A stretch of DNA of 46,222 nt. Source: Thermoplasmata archaeon (lineage in GTDB: Archaea > Thermoplasmatota > Thermoplasmata > Methanomassiliicoccales > Methanomethylophilaceae). The first letter of the stretch is position 1. Each line of letters starts with the position of its first letter. The stretch spans positions 1-46,222 of the forward strand of contig SUTA01000014.1 in the NCBI GenBank assembly GCA_015063135.1, read 5' to 3'. Below the pieces are notes generated by a model that saw nothing but the letters and a program-made list of their open reading frames with translations, did no database searches and had not been told where the DNA came from. Shown here piece after piece: positions 33,044 through 42,078 of this stretch. Position numbers and translations under genes: made by a program.

Positions 33044-34912
33044 TCAGCCCAGGAGTTTCTTGATGGATTTGGTCAGGAGCTCGTTGGCGGTCTTGCCGTC
33101 GATCTTTCCCCTGAGGGCGCCCATGACGGGGCCCATGAGGCCGCCGATGGCGCCCATGCCCTTCTCCCTGACGAAGGCCTCGCGCTCCTTGACGATCTGG
33201 TCGATGATCCTCTCGGCCTCGTCCGTGTCCACGGCTTCGAGCCCGAGCTTCTTCACCGCGTCGTCGATGGAAGTGCCAGCGGCCATCTCCTTCAGGATCG
33301 CCGGCATGGCCTCCTTGGCGAACTTGCCCTGCTTCAGGTGGTCGAACAGCGACAGGATCATCCCGTCGGTGATGACGCTCAGGTCCAGGCCTTCCTTCTC
33401 CAGCTCGCTGAAGGTGTTCAGGAACATGGTGGCGGCGATGGGGGCCATGGCCCTGTCCGCGGCGATCCTCTCGAAGAGCTCGTCGTTGGACTGCCTGACG
33501 ATCTGCTTGGCCTGCTGCGGGTTGATCCCGTACTGGCCGACCAGGCGGGCCTCGATCTGCTCCGGGAACTCCGGCATGGAGTCCCTGATGAGCTGGAGCC
33601 TCGCCGCGGTGATCTCGGTGGGCGGGACATCCGTCTCGGGGTACATCCTGGCGGCTCCGGGCAGCGGCCTGGAGTATTTGGTGGTCCCGTCCGGGAGCGG
33701 GTCCCTAGTCTCCTCGGGCACGCCCTCGAGGGCCTCGTTGGCCCTCTCGATGGCGGCCTGGAGGGCGTCCTTGGCCTTCTTCTCCCTGGCGGCGCAGATG
33801 ACGAACGCGTCGTTCTCGCCGGTCATCCCGAGGAACTCCCTCAGCCTGTCGACGTAGGACTGCTCGATGCCGTAGTTCGGCAGCTCGTCGGAGTGGAAAA
33901 TCCCCTTGACGCCCTTGGTCCTGGCGCGGCCGGCCATCTCGGATCCCAGCCTCAGGGTCTTGTTGTCCCCGTTCATGACGCCGGCGAACCCGGGCATCCT
34001 CACGGCTATGACGGCGCCCTTGTCGTCCAGGGCGCCCTTGATGACCTTGGACTCGCAGTCCCTGAAGATCTCGGTGGCGTCCACGGGCTCGAAGTCCAGG
34101 GGCTTTGCGCCCCTGCCGTTGAGGATCTCCCTGACCCTCAGGAGCATCTTCTGCCTGTTGACCTCGTTCCTGACGTAGTCGGGGATCATCTTCAGGTCCC
34201 CCACGCCCTTGAGCTCGATCCTGGCGCCGCCGGGGATGGAGATGTTCAGGTCCTGGCGGATGGTGCCGATGCCCCTCTTGACCCTGCGTGTTGCCCTCAG
34301 GAGGGTCCCCAGCCTGTAGGCGACCTCCTGGACCTCCTCGGGGGTCCTCATGTCGGGACCGGTGGCGACCTCGATGAGCGGTATCCCAAGGCGGTCGAGC
34401 CTGTAGAGGATCTCGTCGCTCTTGGCCTCGACCTTCCTGGCGGCGTCCTCCTCCAGGCACACCGAGAGGATGGAGATCTTCCTGTCCCCTACCTCGACGT
34501 ACCCGTCGGTGGCGACCAGGGCGGTCCTCTGGAAGCCGGAGGTGTTGGATCCGTCCACGACGATCTTCCTCATGAAGTGGATCTCGTCGATGACGTTGGC
34601 GTGGAGCATCACCGAGAATGTCAGGGAGATGCCCAGGGCATCCGCGTTCACGCTGTGCGGGGGCTCCTCGTCCAGCTCCACCAGGCAGGATGTGCCGTGG
34701 CAGCACTGGTACCTGTAGCCCAGGTGCCTTTGGAACTGGGCCAGGGCGGCCCTGTCGATCTCGCCCATCTCGGACGTGGTGGGCCTGAGCCTCCTGTAGA
34801 ACGCGCCGTACCCCTCCTCGCAGAGGCGGCTCTCGCAGTCGCAGAACAGCTTCTTGGTATCGAGCTGCTGGTGGATCTCGATGCCGCACATCATCTCGTA
34901 GTCCTCGGACAT
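33044..34912 (-). CDS. gatE: glutamyl-tRNA(Gln) amidotransferase subunit E
   Basis: Archaea-specific kinase/amidotransferase subunit that, with GatD, converts Glu-tRNA(Gln) to Gln-tRNA(Gln). 622 residues, full length. It opens MCGIEIHQQLDTKKLFCDCES, the GatB/E cradle signature with zinc-binding cysteines. LPGIPLIEV-like RLGIPLIEVATGPDM follows. An AspRS-like insertion lies in the middle (around residues 270-410). The C-terminal YqeY-like tail ends MGPVMGALRGKIDGKTANEL. The ribosome site AGGAGGG precedes the ATG, and the start falls at the end of gatD. Its presence implies that glutamine is charged indirectly, as in most archaea. Confidence 0.95.
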   Translation of the reverse strand: MSEDYEMMCGIEIHQQLDTKKLFCDCESRLCEEGYGAFYRRLRPTTSEMGEIDRAALAQFQRHLGYRYQCCHGTSCLVELDEEPPHSVNADALGISLTFSVMLHANVIDEIHFMRKIVVDGSNTSGFQRTALVATDGYVEVGDRKISILSVCLEEDAARKVEAKSDEILYRLDRLGIPLIEVATGPDMRTPEEVQEVAYRLGTLLRATRRVKRGIGTIRQDLNISIPGGARIELKGVGDLKMIPDYVRNEVNRQKMLLRVREILNGRGAKPLDFEPVDATEIFRDCESKVIKGALDDKGAVIAVRMPGFAGVMNGDNKTLRLGSEMAGRARTKGVKGIFHSDELPNYGIEQSYVDRLREFLGMTGENDAFVICAAREKKAKDALQAAIERANEALEGVPEETRDPLPDGTTKYSRPLPGAARMYPETDVPPTEITAARLQLIRDSMPEFPEQIEARLVGQYGINPQQAKQIVRQSNDELFERIAADRAMAPIAATMFLNTFSELEKEGLDLSVITDGMILSLFDHLKQGKFAKEAMPAILKEMAAGTSIDDAVKKLGLEAVDTDEAERIIDQIVKEREAFVREKGMGAIGGLMGPVMGALRGKIDGKTANELLTKSIKKLLG

Positions 34913-36203
34913 CGATGACCCTCCTGTCGGACATCTCGTTGGCGAGCGGCTTCATCATGAGCTCCTTGGCCTCCTCGGGGGAGGAGGAGTTGGCGAGGAC
35001 CCACATCAGCTTGACGTAGGCGGTCTCCGGGAGCATGTCCTCCACGGTGACCACGCCGGCGGACAGCATGTCCCTGCCGGTGTTGTAGACGTTGAGGTTG
35101 GTCCTGCCGTTGAGGCACTGGGAGGTGGCCACCACGACGGTGCCCCTGGAGCAGGCCTTCCTGATCAGCGGGATCATGTTCTCGTTCACGTGGCCCAGGC
35201 CGGATCCGGAGATCACGACGCCGTCGCATTTCTGGAACACTCCCTCGAAGAGCTCGGGGTCCATGCCGGGGTAGTACTGGAGCAGGGCGCAGGCCCTGTC
35301 CATGCCGGTGTTCGCCGAGACCTCGCCCTTCGACACGGCGGGGTACTCCTGGTTGACCGTTATCCTCCCGTCCTTGTCGATGTGGGCGACGGGGGCGATG
35401 TTGATGCTGTGGAACGCGTCCCTGCGGGAGGTGTGCATCTTCCTGACGCGGGTGCCCGCATGGACGGCGAAGGAGTCGTCGCCGGGGGTGTCGTGCATGA
35501 TGACGAACACTCCGGCCATGTTGCCCTTGGTGCAGAACCTGGCGCATGCCATGAGGTTGCTGGACGCATCGGAAGAGGGGCGGTCGGAGGAGCGCTGGGC
35601 CCCCACGAGCACGACCGGCTTCGTGACGCCCTGGAGCATGAACGAGAGCGCCGCGGCGGTGTACCCCATCGTATCCGTACCGTGGGGGATGATGACCCCG
35701 TCCGCACCGTTATCGATCTCCTCCTTGACCGCCTTGGCCAGGGCCTGCCAGTGCTCCACGTTCATGTTCTCCGAGAAGATGGAGAAGAGGACGCGGGCGT
35801 CGATGTTGGCGATCTCCCTGATCTCCGGGACGGCGTTGACCATGTCGGAGGTGGACAGGGCGGGATGGACTGCCCCGGTCCTGTAGTCGACGTAGGACGC
35901 GATGGTGCCGCCGGTTCCGATGAGGACCAGCTTGGGGAGGCCCACCTTGGGCTCCACGGGCTCCTCGGCCCTGGCCCTGGGGACGGCGTCCTCCAGCTTC
36001 CCTACGGATGTGTTCTCGTCGATCCTGAGGCCGACGTTGTATCCGCTCTTCATCTTGATGATCAGGACGTCGGGGGCGCTGAACTCGTGGTGCGGCATCA
36101 GGGTGCCAGCGTACTCCCTCCCGTCCTTGACCACCAGCAGCCTGGACCCCTCGGTCGCGCCGAGGGACGCCAGCTTCTTGGAAAGTGAATCTGAGTAGCT
36201 CAT
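34911..36203 (-). CDS. gatD: glutamyl-tRNA(Gln) amidotransferase subunit D (no stop at its expected end)
   Basis: Asparaginase-fold subunit that releases ammonia from glutamine for GatE, about 431 residues to the natural end. An N-terminal small beta domain (YAGTLMPHHEFSAPDVLIIK) is followed by the amidohydrolase motifs LIGTGGTIAS and IIPHGTDTMGYTAAAL, with EDMLPETAYVKLMW near the C-terminus. ATG at 36203 is about 31 bases from a TATA box. Normal GatD proteins end near ANEMSDRR; here the frame carries on without stop through 400 codons of gatE to a TAG at 33705. The end given is where gatE starts. The remaining frame ends 22 bases into gatE. Confidence 0.92.
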
Positions 36204-36229
36204 GCTCTTCGGGCGGGGGATGTGCGCGC

Positions 36230-36238
36230 GCGTATAAT
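36230..36238 (-). promoter_or_regulatory. TATA box for gatD
   Basis: Minus strand ATTATACGC about 31 bases before the ATG, next to an alternating GC run (GCGCGCGCG). The same few bases lie upstream of the divergent mntP gene. Confidence 0.45.
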
Positions 36239-36277
36239 GGTTTTTACGTCGGGAGTAGACAACTTTATTGTAGTCGG

Positions 36278-36901
36278 ATGCATCAGCCAACCACGGACGT
36301 CCTCACGATGGTCGCGATGAGCATAGGCATCTGCATGGATGCCATGATCGTCTCGATGTGCAAGGGCCTGGCACTGAAGGACATCACCATCCGTTCGGCC
36401 GTCATCGTGGGCCTTTGGTTCGGCATTTTCCACGGGATCATGCCCGTGATCGGGTACCTGATCGGGGAGGAGATCTACGATTTCATATCGAAGATCGATC
36501 GCTGGATCCTCTTCGCCGTCCTCTGCTACATCGGGATAATGCTGATAAAGGAGGCTGCGAGGGGAGAGGACGAGGGCGTCATGAGCTCCAGCCTGTCCGT
36601 CGAGACGATGCTGCCCATGGCCATCGCGGTCAGCCTGGATGCCCTTGCCGTAGGTGTATCGTTCTCGGCATCCGGCGACGGTCCCGTCTCCGGGCCCCTG
36701 ATGCTCGGGGTCACGGCCTTCGCGATGAGCGTCATCGGGATGTTCATCGGCGGGAGGTTCGGAATGAGGTTTGGCAGGATAGCCGGCATCGTCGGGGGCA
36801 TCATGCTCATCGCGCTGGGCATATTCTCCGTGATTCAAGGCGAGATGATGGTGCACCGATCGGGCAAAAGACTCAGAAGTAAGGGGTTTAAGGGGTTTTG
36901 A
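36278..36901 (+). CDS. mntP: MntP-type manganese efflux pump
   Basis: A 207-residue, six-span transporter of the DUF204/MntP family. The two internal repeats each carry the acidic motif of the family: SIGICMDAMIVSMCKG near residue 12-30 and AVSLDALAVGVSFS near 115-130, where the Asp residues are essential for Mn2+ export. ATG at 36278 was chosen from hydrophobic profile; ATG 36308 is an alternative. No manganese riboswitch is recognisable upstream. Diverges from gatD and converges on the ferredoxin gene. Confidence 0.86.
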   Translation: MHQPTTDVLTMVAMSIGICMDAMIVSMCKGLALKDITIRSAVIVGLWFGIFHGIMPVIGYLIGEEIYDFISKIDRWILFAVLCYIGIMLIKEAARGEDEGVMSSSLSVETMLPMAIAVSLDALAVGVSFSASGDGPVSGPLMLGVTAFAMSVIGMFIGGRFGMRFGRIAGIVGGIMLIALGIFSVIQGEMMVHRSGKRLRSKGFKGF

Positions 36902-36921
36902 TGGTCCTGCGCAGGGCAGAA

Positions 36922-37086
36922 TCACTCGGAGATAGCGGACGAGGGGCACTCGTCGACGCAGGCTCCGCAGTCGACGCATTTGGATGCATCGATCACGGCG
37001 ACATCGTCGCAGGTGATAGCGCTCTGGGGGCAGACATCGACGCATGCTCCGCATGCGACGCACTCGGACTCGTTAACAGTAACCAT
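36922..37086 (-). CDS. 2[4Fe-4S] ferredoxin, 54 residues
   Basis: Starts MVTVNESECVACGACVDVCP and ends KCVDCGACVDECPSSAISE. Two CxxCxxCxxxCP motifs give two four-iron clusters, the clostridial-type ferredoxin used as electron carrier in methanogens. A GAGGT site lies six bases before the ATG and a strong TATA box (TTTATATAGG) stands about 40 bases upstream. Full length and intact; easy to miss because it is so short. It is likely to be a well-expressed low-potential electron carrier. It converges on mntP. Confidence 0.95.
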   Translation of the reverse strand: MVTVNESECVACGACVDVCPQSAITCDDVAVIDASKCVDCGACVDECPSSAISE

Positions 37087-37121
37087 TTGGATACCTCTTG
37101 ACTTCTGCTAGATTCTAGAAC

Positions 37122-37132
37122 CTATATAAATC
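37122..37132 (-). promoter_or_regulatory. TATA box for the ferredoxin gene
   Basis: Minus strand ATTTATATAGG, about 40 bases before the ATG; the resulting leader of about 15 bases contains the GAGGT ribosome site. Confidence 0.65.
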
Positions 37133-37206
37133 TGAGGGTGAAATGCTCGGATTTCAGCCAAACCTAAACATTTTGAGGCATTTTTCCATAAGGATTTAGG
37201 GGCTCA

Positions 37207-37216
37207 TTCATAAATA
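37207..37216 (+). promoter_or_regulatory. TATA box for the phosphoglycerate mutase gene
   Basis: TCATAAATAC, centred 28 bases before the ATG at 37240. This distance supports that ATG over the one at 37228. Confidence 0.5.
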
Positions 37217-37239
37217 CGCTCAGTCGGATGTCCAAATCG

Positions 37240-38112
37240 ATGGTCAGCGTCATCCCCGGCTGGATCAAGGTGGTAGTGCCCATCTGCATCATCGCGGCGG
37301 CCGTAGCCGTGGTTCTGGCCATCGTCCCGCTGGGAGACGATTCGGACGAGCCGTCCGGAGACCAGACGATGACGCTCGTGCTCCTCCGCCACGGAGAGAG
37401 CGAATGGAACAGGCTGAATCTATTCACGGGCTGGACGGATGTGGACCTCTCGGATACCGGCAGGTCGGAGGCCGAGATGGCCGGTAAGATTCTGAAGGAG
37501 GAGGGGTTCGACTTCGACGTCTGCTACACATCGTATCTGAAGCGCGCCATCCATACGCTCGACATCGTGCTGGACGAGATGGACCTCGAATGGCTCCCCG
37601 TGACAAAATCGTGGAAGCTCAACGAGAGGCACTACGGAGCCCTGCAGGGACTTGACAAGAAGGAGACGGCGGAGAAGTACGGCGAGGAGCAGGTCAAGAT
37701 ATGGCGCAGGTCCTACGACGTCCCCCCTCCGGCGCTGGATCCCGATGACGAGAGGAACCCCGTCAACCAGGAGCAGTACAGGGGGATCCCCGCAGAGGAG
37801 CTCCCATTGACGGAGAGCCTCAAGGACACCGTCGCCAGGGCCGTCCCCTACTTCGAGGAAGTCATCAAGCCCCGGATGCTGGCGGGCGACAAGGTGATCA
37901 TCGTCGCGCACGGGAATTCGCTCCGCGCCATGGTGAAGTACCTCGAGGGCATATCGGACCAGGACATACCGGGGGTCGAGATCCCCAACGGGGTGCCCCT
38001 CGTGTACGAGTTCGACAAGGACTTCAACGTCATCTCCAAGAGGTACCTGGACTACCGCGATGCCAATTTCATCCGATTGGTCAGGTCCCGTCGGCGCGGC
38101 TCATCCGCATGA
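37240..38112 (+). CDS. gpmA: dPGM-type phosphoglycerate mutase with N-terminal membrane anchor
   Basis: Interconverts 3- and 2-phosphoglycerate. The catalytic domain is complete: LRHGESEWN (phosphorylated His), [37 protein letters not shown] and AHGNSLRAM (second His). Before it lies a hydrophobic segment (about residues 7-31, [19 protein letters not shown]) followed by an acidic linker, absent from ordinary dPGM enzymes. That would anchor the enzyme at the membrane, with orientation uncertain. Archaea usually use cofactor-independent mutase, so this looks acquired from bacteria. Start 37240 fits a leaderless TATA distance; 37228 would add four residues. Confidence 0.86.
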   Translation: MVSVIPGWIKVVVPICIIAAAVAVVLAIVPLGDDSDEPSGDQTMTLVLLRHGESEWNRLNLFTGWTDVDLSDTGRSEAEMAGKILKEEGFDFDVCYTSYLKRAIHTLDIVLDEMDLEWLPVTKSWKLNERHYGALQGLDKKETAEKYGEEQVKIWRRSYDVPPPALDPDDERNPVNQEQYRGIPAEELPLTESLKDTVARAVPYFEEVIKPRMLAGDKVIIVAHGNSLRAMVKYLEGISDQDIPGVEIPNGVPLVYEFDKDFNVISKRYLDYRDANFIRLVRSRRRGSSA

Positions 38113-38186
38113 TCCTCCTCCCATCGCTTGCGTGAAACGTGGAAACGGTTCCAGACGGGGGCTCCCTAGGGGTTCTCAAGCGGGCT

Positions 38187-38196
38187 AGTTTTTATC
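38187..38196 (+). promoter_or_regulatory. TATA box for trmI
   Basis: AGTTTTTATC, centred about 27 bases before the ATG at 38220; predicts a leaderless mRNA and supports that start over the longer open frame. Confidence 0.5.
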
Positions 38197-38219
38197 GGGT
38201 GAAGGCATTGGGCGGAACC

Positions 38220-38999
38220 ATGCCCTTCTCAGAGGATGAATATGTGTTCCTGGAGGATGCCTCCGGAAAGAGGTACGGCTTCCGCATGTCGTTCGGGATG
38301 CTCAAGATCCCATCGCTCGGCGCCATAGACGGCTCCAGGTTCCGCGATGCGGAGGACGGGGACACCGTGTCCATAATGGGGAAGGAGTTCACCATCTTCA
38401 GGCCAGGGGCCATGGATATGATGCTGTCCCTCGAGAGGGGGGCCCAGATCATCACCCCCAAGGACGCCGAGACCATCCTCATGCACTGCGACGTGAGGTG
38501 CGGGCGCAGCGTCCTCGAGGTGGGCGCCGGATCAGGGGGCCTGACCACAGCGCTGCTCCACGCGGTCGCCCCGGAGGGGCGCGTACACACGCTGGAGCTG
38601 AAGGAGGAGAACGCCCAGAGGGCGAAGAGGAACGTCTCCAGGACCGGCCATGACAGGTACTGGTCCTACACCATCGGGGATGCCAGGGAGGCCAAGCCGG
38701 ACATAGACTGGAAAGCGGACGTCCTGACGATGGACATGCCGGACCCGTGGCTGGCGTTCCCCAACCTGGATCCGTATCTGAAGTCCGGGGGGAGGATCTG
38801 CGTGTACGTTCCAAACGCTAACCAGGTGTTCGATTCCGTGAACGCCCTTAGGGAAATGGGCTATGCGGACATCCACTCCCTGGAGAACATACAGCGCGGC
38901 ATGGATGTTCATCCCGGCGGTGTGAGGCCGTCGTTCGATACCCTCGGGCATACAGGATATCTCGTTTTCGGAAGAAAACGTTCGGGAAAGGTCCTCTGA
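38220..38999 (+). CDS. trmI: tRNA (adenine-N1)-methyltransferase TrmI
   Basis: SAM-dependent enzyme, 259 residues, making m1A at positions 57/58 of tRNA. The N-terminal small beta domain leads to SLERGAQIITPKDAETILMHCDV, typical of TrmI, then SAM motif I SVLEVGAGSGGLTTAL and the catalytic DMPDPW segment. It ends VFGRKR. Full length for the archaeal family. The start was set by the TATA distance and by homologous N-terminal length; an upstream in-frame ATG at 38139 would add 27 residues of non-conserved sequence. Confidence 0.88.
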   Translation: MPFSEDEYVFLEDASGKRYGFRMSFGMLKIPSLGAIDGSRFRDAEDGDTVSIMGKEFTIFRPGAMDMMLSLERGAQIITPKDAETILMHCDVRCGRSVLEVGAGSGGLTTALLHAVAPEGRVHTLELKEENAQRAKRNVSRTGHDRYWSYTIGDAREAKPDIDWKADVLTMDMPDPWLAFPNLDPYLKSGGRICVYVPNANQVFDSVNALREMGYADIHSLENIQRGMDVHPGGVRPSFDTLGHTGYLVFGRKRSGKVL

Positions 39000-39218
39000 G
39001 CGATTTCAAGATGGATATATAATAGAAATCATTATAATGACAATGACCGCAACGGAACCGTTATCGCCCTGGTATGCCCCATGACCGGAGGTATGTGATC
39101 ACGTAATATTAACCGCTGTCCTCGAAGGATCCGGGCATCGAATGTTCCGTTTGTCGTAATCACGGTCCGCAGGACCCATGAATGGATTAATTATTATTTC
39201 TATATAGTATGTATAGAC

Positions 39219-39252
39219 CAATATATATTATTTCGATTTTTTCTATATATTG
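39219..39252 (+). promoter_or_regulatory. promoter and inverted repeat upstream of the pst operon
   Basis: CAATATATA (39219-39227) and TATATATTG (39244-39252) are perfect nine-base inverted arms separated by 16 bases; the right arm is also the TATA element. Start codon TTG 39285 follows with AAGGTG seven bases upstream. The layout suits a repressor that hides the TATA box, possibly the operon's own PhoU-type protein. Between 39000 and 39218 there is also a separate TATA-like GATATATAATAG at 39014 and only a 15-codon open frame after it, for which I see no support. Confidence 0.5.
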
Positions 39253-39284
39253 ACCTGCTCTTGTTATTTCCAAGGTGCAATAGT

Positions 39285-40115
39285 TTGAATTTGAAAACCC
39301 TAATAATCGCAATAGTTGTAGTTACGATCATAGGCGTCTGTGTCTTCAGCAGCGTCAGTGGCGAAGACAGGACAGAGTCCATCAGTATCCAGGGATCCAC
39401 GACTGTCTCCCCTTACATGCTGAAGGTCCAGGAAGTCTATGAGTCAGAGAACGATGTCCGTCTCTACATCACCAGCAACGGCTCCGGTACCGGTGCCGCC
39501 GCCGCAATCAACGGTAGCGCCGACATCGCCATGCTCTCCCGCGACCTCAAGTCCTCCGAGACCGAGGCCGGGCTCGTTCAGACCGTCATCGGGATCGACG
39601 GCATCATGGCTATCGTCAACGATGATGCCGGGATCGCCGACATCACCGCCGCTCAGCTCGCCAGGATATATTCCGGAGAGATCACCAACTGGAGTGAGCT
39701 TGGGGGCAACGATCTGGGGATCAGCGTCATTTCCCGTGAGGAGGGGTCCGGTACCCGCGACGGGTTCGAGAGCATCCTCAGGAAGGCCTATCCCGATTAC
39801 GCAATCACCTCTTCTACCATCACCCAGGCCAGCACCAGTGCTGTCCTATCCACCGTCAACAATACAACAGGCGCCATCGGCTATGTCAGTCTCGGATATG
39901 CTGACAAGGTCGGCAGCAGCACAACGATGCTCAGCCTCGAAGGCGTCGAACCCACCGTCAAGAATGTTCAGGACGGCACCTACGCGATGCAGAGGAACAT
40001 TATCCTCGCCACCATGGGCGAGCCTTCCGGAGCCGCCAAGAATCTGATCGATTGGATCCTCGGTGAAGAGGGACAGGACCTCCTCCAGGAATGCGGCTTC
40101 ATCCGCGGGGCCTGA
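39285..40115 (+). CDS. pstS: phosphate ABC transporter substrate-binding protein PstS
   Basis: Extracytoplasmic phosphate receptor, 276 residues. An N-terminal hydrophobic signal/anchor (LIIAIVVVTIIGVCVFSSVSG) is followed by the phosphate-binding loops: SIQGSTTVSPYM, SNGSGTGAAAAINGSADIAMLSR, VISREEGSGTRDGFES and NTTGAIGYVSLGYAD. The start is a TTG at 39285 with AAGGTG seven bases upstream; TTG 39291 and 39261 are alternatives. First gene of pstS-pstCA-pstB, expected to be induced by phosphate limitation. Confidence 0.92.
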   Translation: MNLKTLIIAIVVVTIIGVCVFSSVSGEDRTESISIQGSTTVSPYMLKVQEVYESENDVRLYITSNGSGTGAAAAINGSADIAMLSRDLKSSETEAGLVQTVIGIDGIMAIVNDDAGIADITAAQLARIYSGEITNWSELGGNDLGISVISREEGSGTRDGFESILRKAYPDYAITSSTITQASTSAVLSTVNNTTGAIGYVSLGYADKVGSSTTMLSLEGVEPTVKNVQDGTYAMQRNIILATMGEPSGAAKNLIDWILGEEGQDLLQECGFIRGA

Positions 40116-40117
40116 AC

Positions 40118-42073
40118 ATGTTCACGTATCGGGGAGGTCCTAAAGCAGTCGCCGGATCATATTCCGATAAAGCGGTCAAGTACACGCTGATGGCGATTGC
40201 TTTCGCAGCCGTCCTGATCCTCATAGCCGTCACGGTGTTCATCGCCGGCAATTCCTTCACCGCCATATCGGAGATCGACCTCGTCAGATTCTTCACGGAT
40301 GCCGAATGGAAACCCTCCGATGGCCTTTACGGTGCCGGAAGCATAATCCTCGGCTCCCTTCTTGTGACCTTGGGCGCCATGGTCTTTGCCATCCCGGTGG
40401 GCGTCGGCTCCGCTATCTTCATGTCGGAGGTCGCTCCAGAGAAGGTCAGGAACATCCTAAGGCCCGTCATAGAGCTGTTCGCCGGGGTCCCTTCGGTGGT
40501 CTTCGGTTTCTTCGGCCTCATGGTCATAGTCCCTGCTCTTGCAGACCTCTTCCCCGACCAGACCCCCACGGGATTCTCGTGGCTGGCCGCATCCATACTC
40601 TTAGGCTTCATGGCCCTCCCCACGATCATTTCCATCTCGCAGGATGCTCTCGAGGCTGTGCCCCGCTCTTATCGCGAGGCTTCCCTCGCCATGGGGTCCA
40701 CCCGGTGGGAGACCACTTCGAAGATAGTAGTGCCGGCTGCCATGTCCGGTATCCTTTCGGCGATTATACTGGGCATCGGCAGGGCGATCGGCGAGACCAT
40801 GGCCGTCATGATGGTCACCGGCAACGCCGCCCTGGTTCCGGAACCCCTGTGGAACGTGTTCTCCTTCGTCAGGACGATCACCTCCACACTGGCCCTGGAG
40901 ATGCCCGAGGTGGTCGTTGGCAGTACCCACTACTCGGCTCTGTTCCTCCTCGGTCTGATACTCATGATCGTGACCCTCTGCATCAGCCTGGTCGCCAAGC
41001 ACGCCGTGAGAGCTATGGTGGAAAAGAGTTGCAGAGGGGACAGCACATCCCGCCTCGTGAAACTTGCAGGCGAGGACAGGATGCCGTTCCTCAAAAATGC
41101 CGTCTGCATATCATTCGTCGCAGTGGCAGTGTGCATGGCCTGTGTGCTCTTCATGCCATGGGGCCAGGCCGCGATTGTCGCCGTAGCCGTGGCAGTTTTC
41201 ACATTTGTCATAGGGTGCGTATCCCGCAGGATTTCGAGGGTCTTCAGGCAGAGGATCATGCATACTTTCCTGCTGGCATCGGTCCTCCTCTGCGTCGGCG
41301 TGCTAGTGATCATGATCGGGGACATCGTCATCAAGGCGATGCCCGCCCTCTCCTTGGACTTCATCACCGACTTCCCCTCGGATGCGGGAAGATCGGGCGG
41401 CATATGTCCTGCGATAATCGGGACCTTGAAACTCATCGCCGGCACCGCGGTGATCTCGCTGCCCATCGGCATCCTCACAGGGACCTATCTGGCGGAATAC
41501 TCGAAGAGGGGCAGGTTCACCTGTGCTGTGGAATACTCCATCGAGATTCTGAACGGGACCCCCTCGATCGTCTTCGCCCTTTTCGGACTCTCCGCCATAG
41601 TGACGATACTCGGCCTTGGGATTTCCTTGCTGGCGGGATGCATCACCCTGGCCTTCATGATCCTGCCTGTGATAATCAAGACCACCGAGGACGCCTTGAT
41701 GAATGTCCCCCGCGAGGTGAGGGAGGCGTCCTACGCCCTCGGTGCGAGCAAGCGGCATACAACATTCATGGTGGTCCTGCCCGCAGCTCTGGGGGGCATA
41801 CTGACGGGGGCCATCCTCGGACTGGGCCGTGCTGCGGGGGAGACCGCCCCCATAATGTTCACGGCCGCCGTCCTCATGCAATACAAGGTGGGCTGGGGTG
41901 TCCTCGACCCGGTCATGGCCTTGCCCTACCACCTCTACTACCTGGCGACCGAGGGTGCCGCAGACCCTTCGATGCAGTACGCCACCGCGTTGGTCCTGCT
42001 GGTTATCGTCCTCTCGATGTTCCTTCTGGCCAATGTCATAAGAAAACGCAGTAACGAAAAGAACAGATGGTGA
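40118..42073 (+). CDS. fused phosphate ABC transporter permease PstC-PstA
   Basis: A single 651-residue protein that contains both permease halves. The PstC part (residues 1 to about 310) has [21 protein letters not shown], the EAA loop [23 protein letters not shown] and [15 protein letters not shown] linker with two extra spans (about 333-375) follows. The PstA part has [53 protein letters not shown] and [15 protein letters not shown]. In most organisms these are separate genes. No stop or start signal is seen between the halves, so this is a real fusion, not a sequencing artefact at a junction. Ends in GGTGA used as ribosome site for pstB. Confidence 0.93.
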   Translation: MFTYRGGPKAVAGSYSDKAVKYTLMAIAFAAVLILIAVTVFIAGNSFTAISEIDLVRFFTDAEWKPSDGLYGAGSIILGSLLVTLGAMVFAIPVGVGSAIFMSEVAPEKVRNILRPVIELFAGVPSVVFGFFGLMVIVPALADLFPDQTPTGFSWLAASILLGFMALPTIISISQDALEAVPRSYREASLAMGSTRWETTSKIVVPAAMSGILSAIILGIGRAIGETMAVMMVTGNAALVPEPLWNVFSFVRTITSTLALEMPEVVVGSTHYSALFLLGLILMIVTLCISLVAKHAVRAMVEKSCRGDSTSRLVKLAGEDRMPFLKNAVCISFVAVAVCMACVLFMPWGQAAIVAVAVAVFTFVIGCVSRRISRVFRQRIMHTFLLASVLLCVGVLVIMIGDIVIKAMPALSLDFITDFPSDAGRSGGICPAIIGTLKLIAGTAVISLPIGILTGTYLAEYSKRGRFTCAVEYSIEILNGTPSIVFALFGLSAIVTILGLGISLLAGCITLAFMILPVIIKTTEDALMNVPREVREASYALGASKRHTTFMVVLPAALGGILTGAILGLGRAAGETAPIMFTAAVLMQYKVGWGVLDPVMALPYHLYYLATEGAADPSMQYATALVLLVIVLSMFLLANVIRKRSNEKNRW

Positions 42074-42078
42074 TAACA

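Noticed and set aside
32312-34918. 868-codon open frame on the plus strand
   Set aside because: Antisense shadow of gatE and of the AlbA_2 gene, with no protein-like features.
37080-37230. Riboswitch upstream of gpmA or mntP
   Set aside because: No recognisable aptamer core, and promoter spacing indicates leaderless starts that leave no room for one.
39037-39084. 15-codon open frame after a TATA-like element upstream of pstS
   Set aside because: No ribosome site, no composition signal, and too short to separate from chance.
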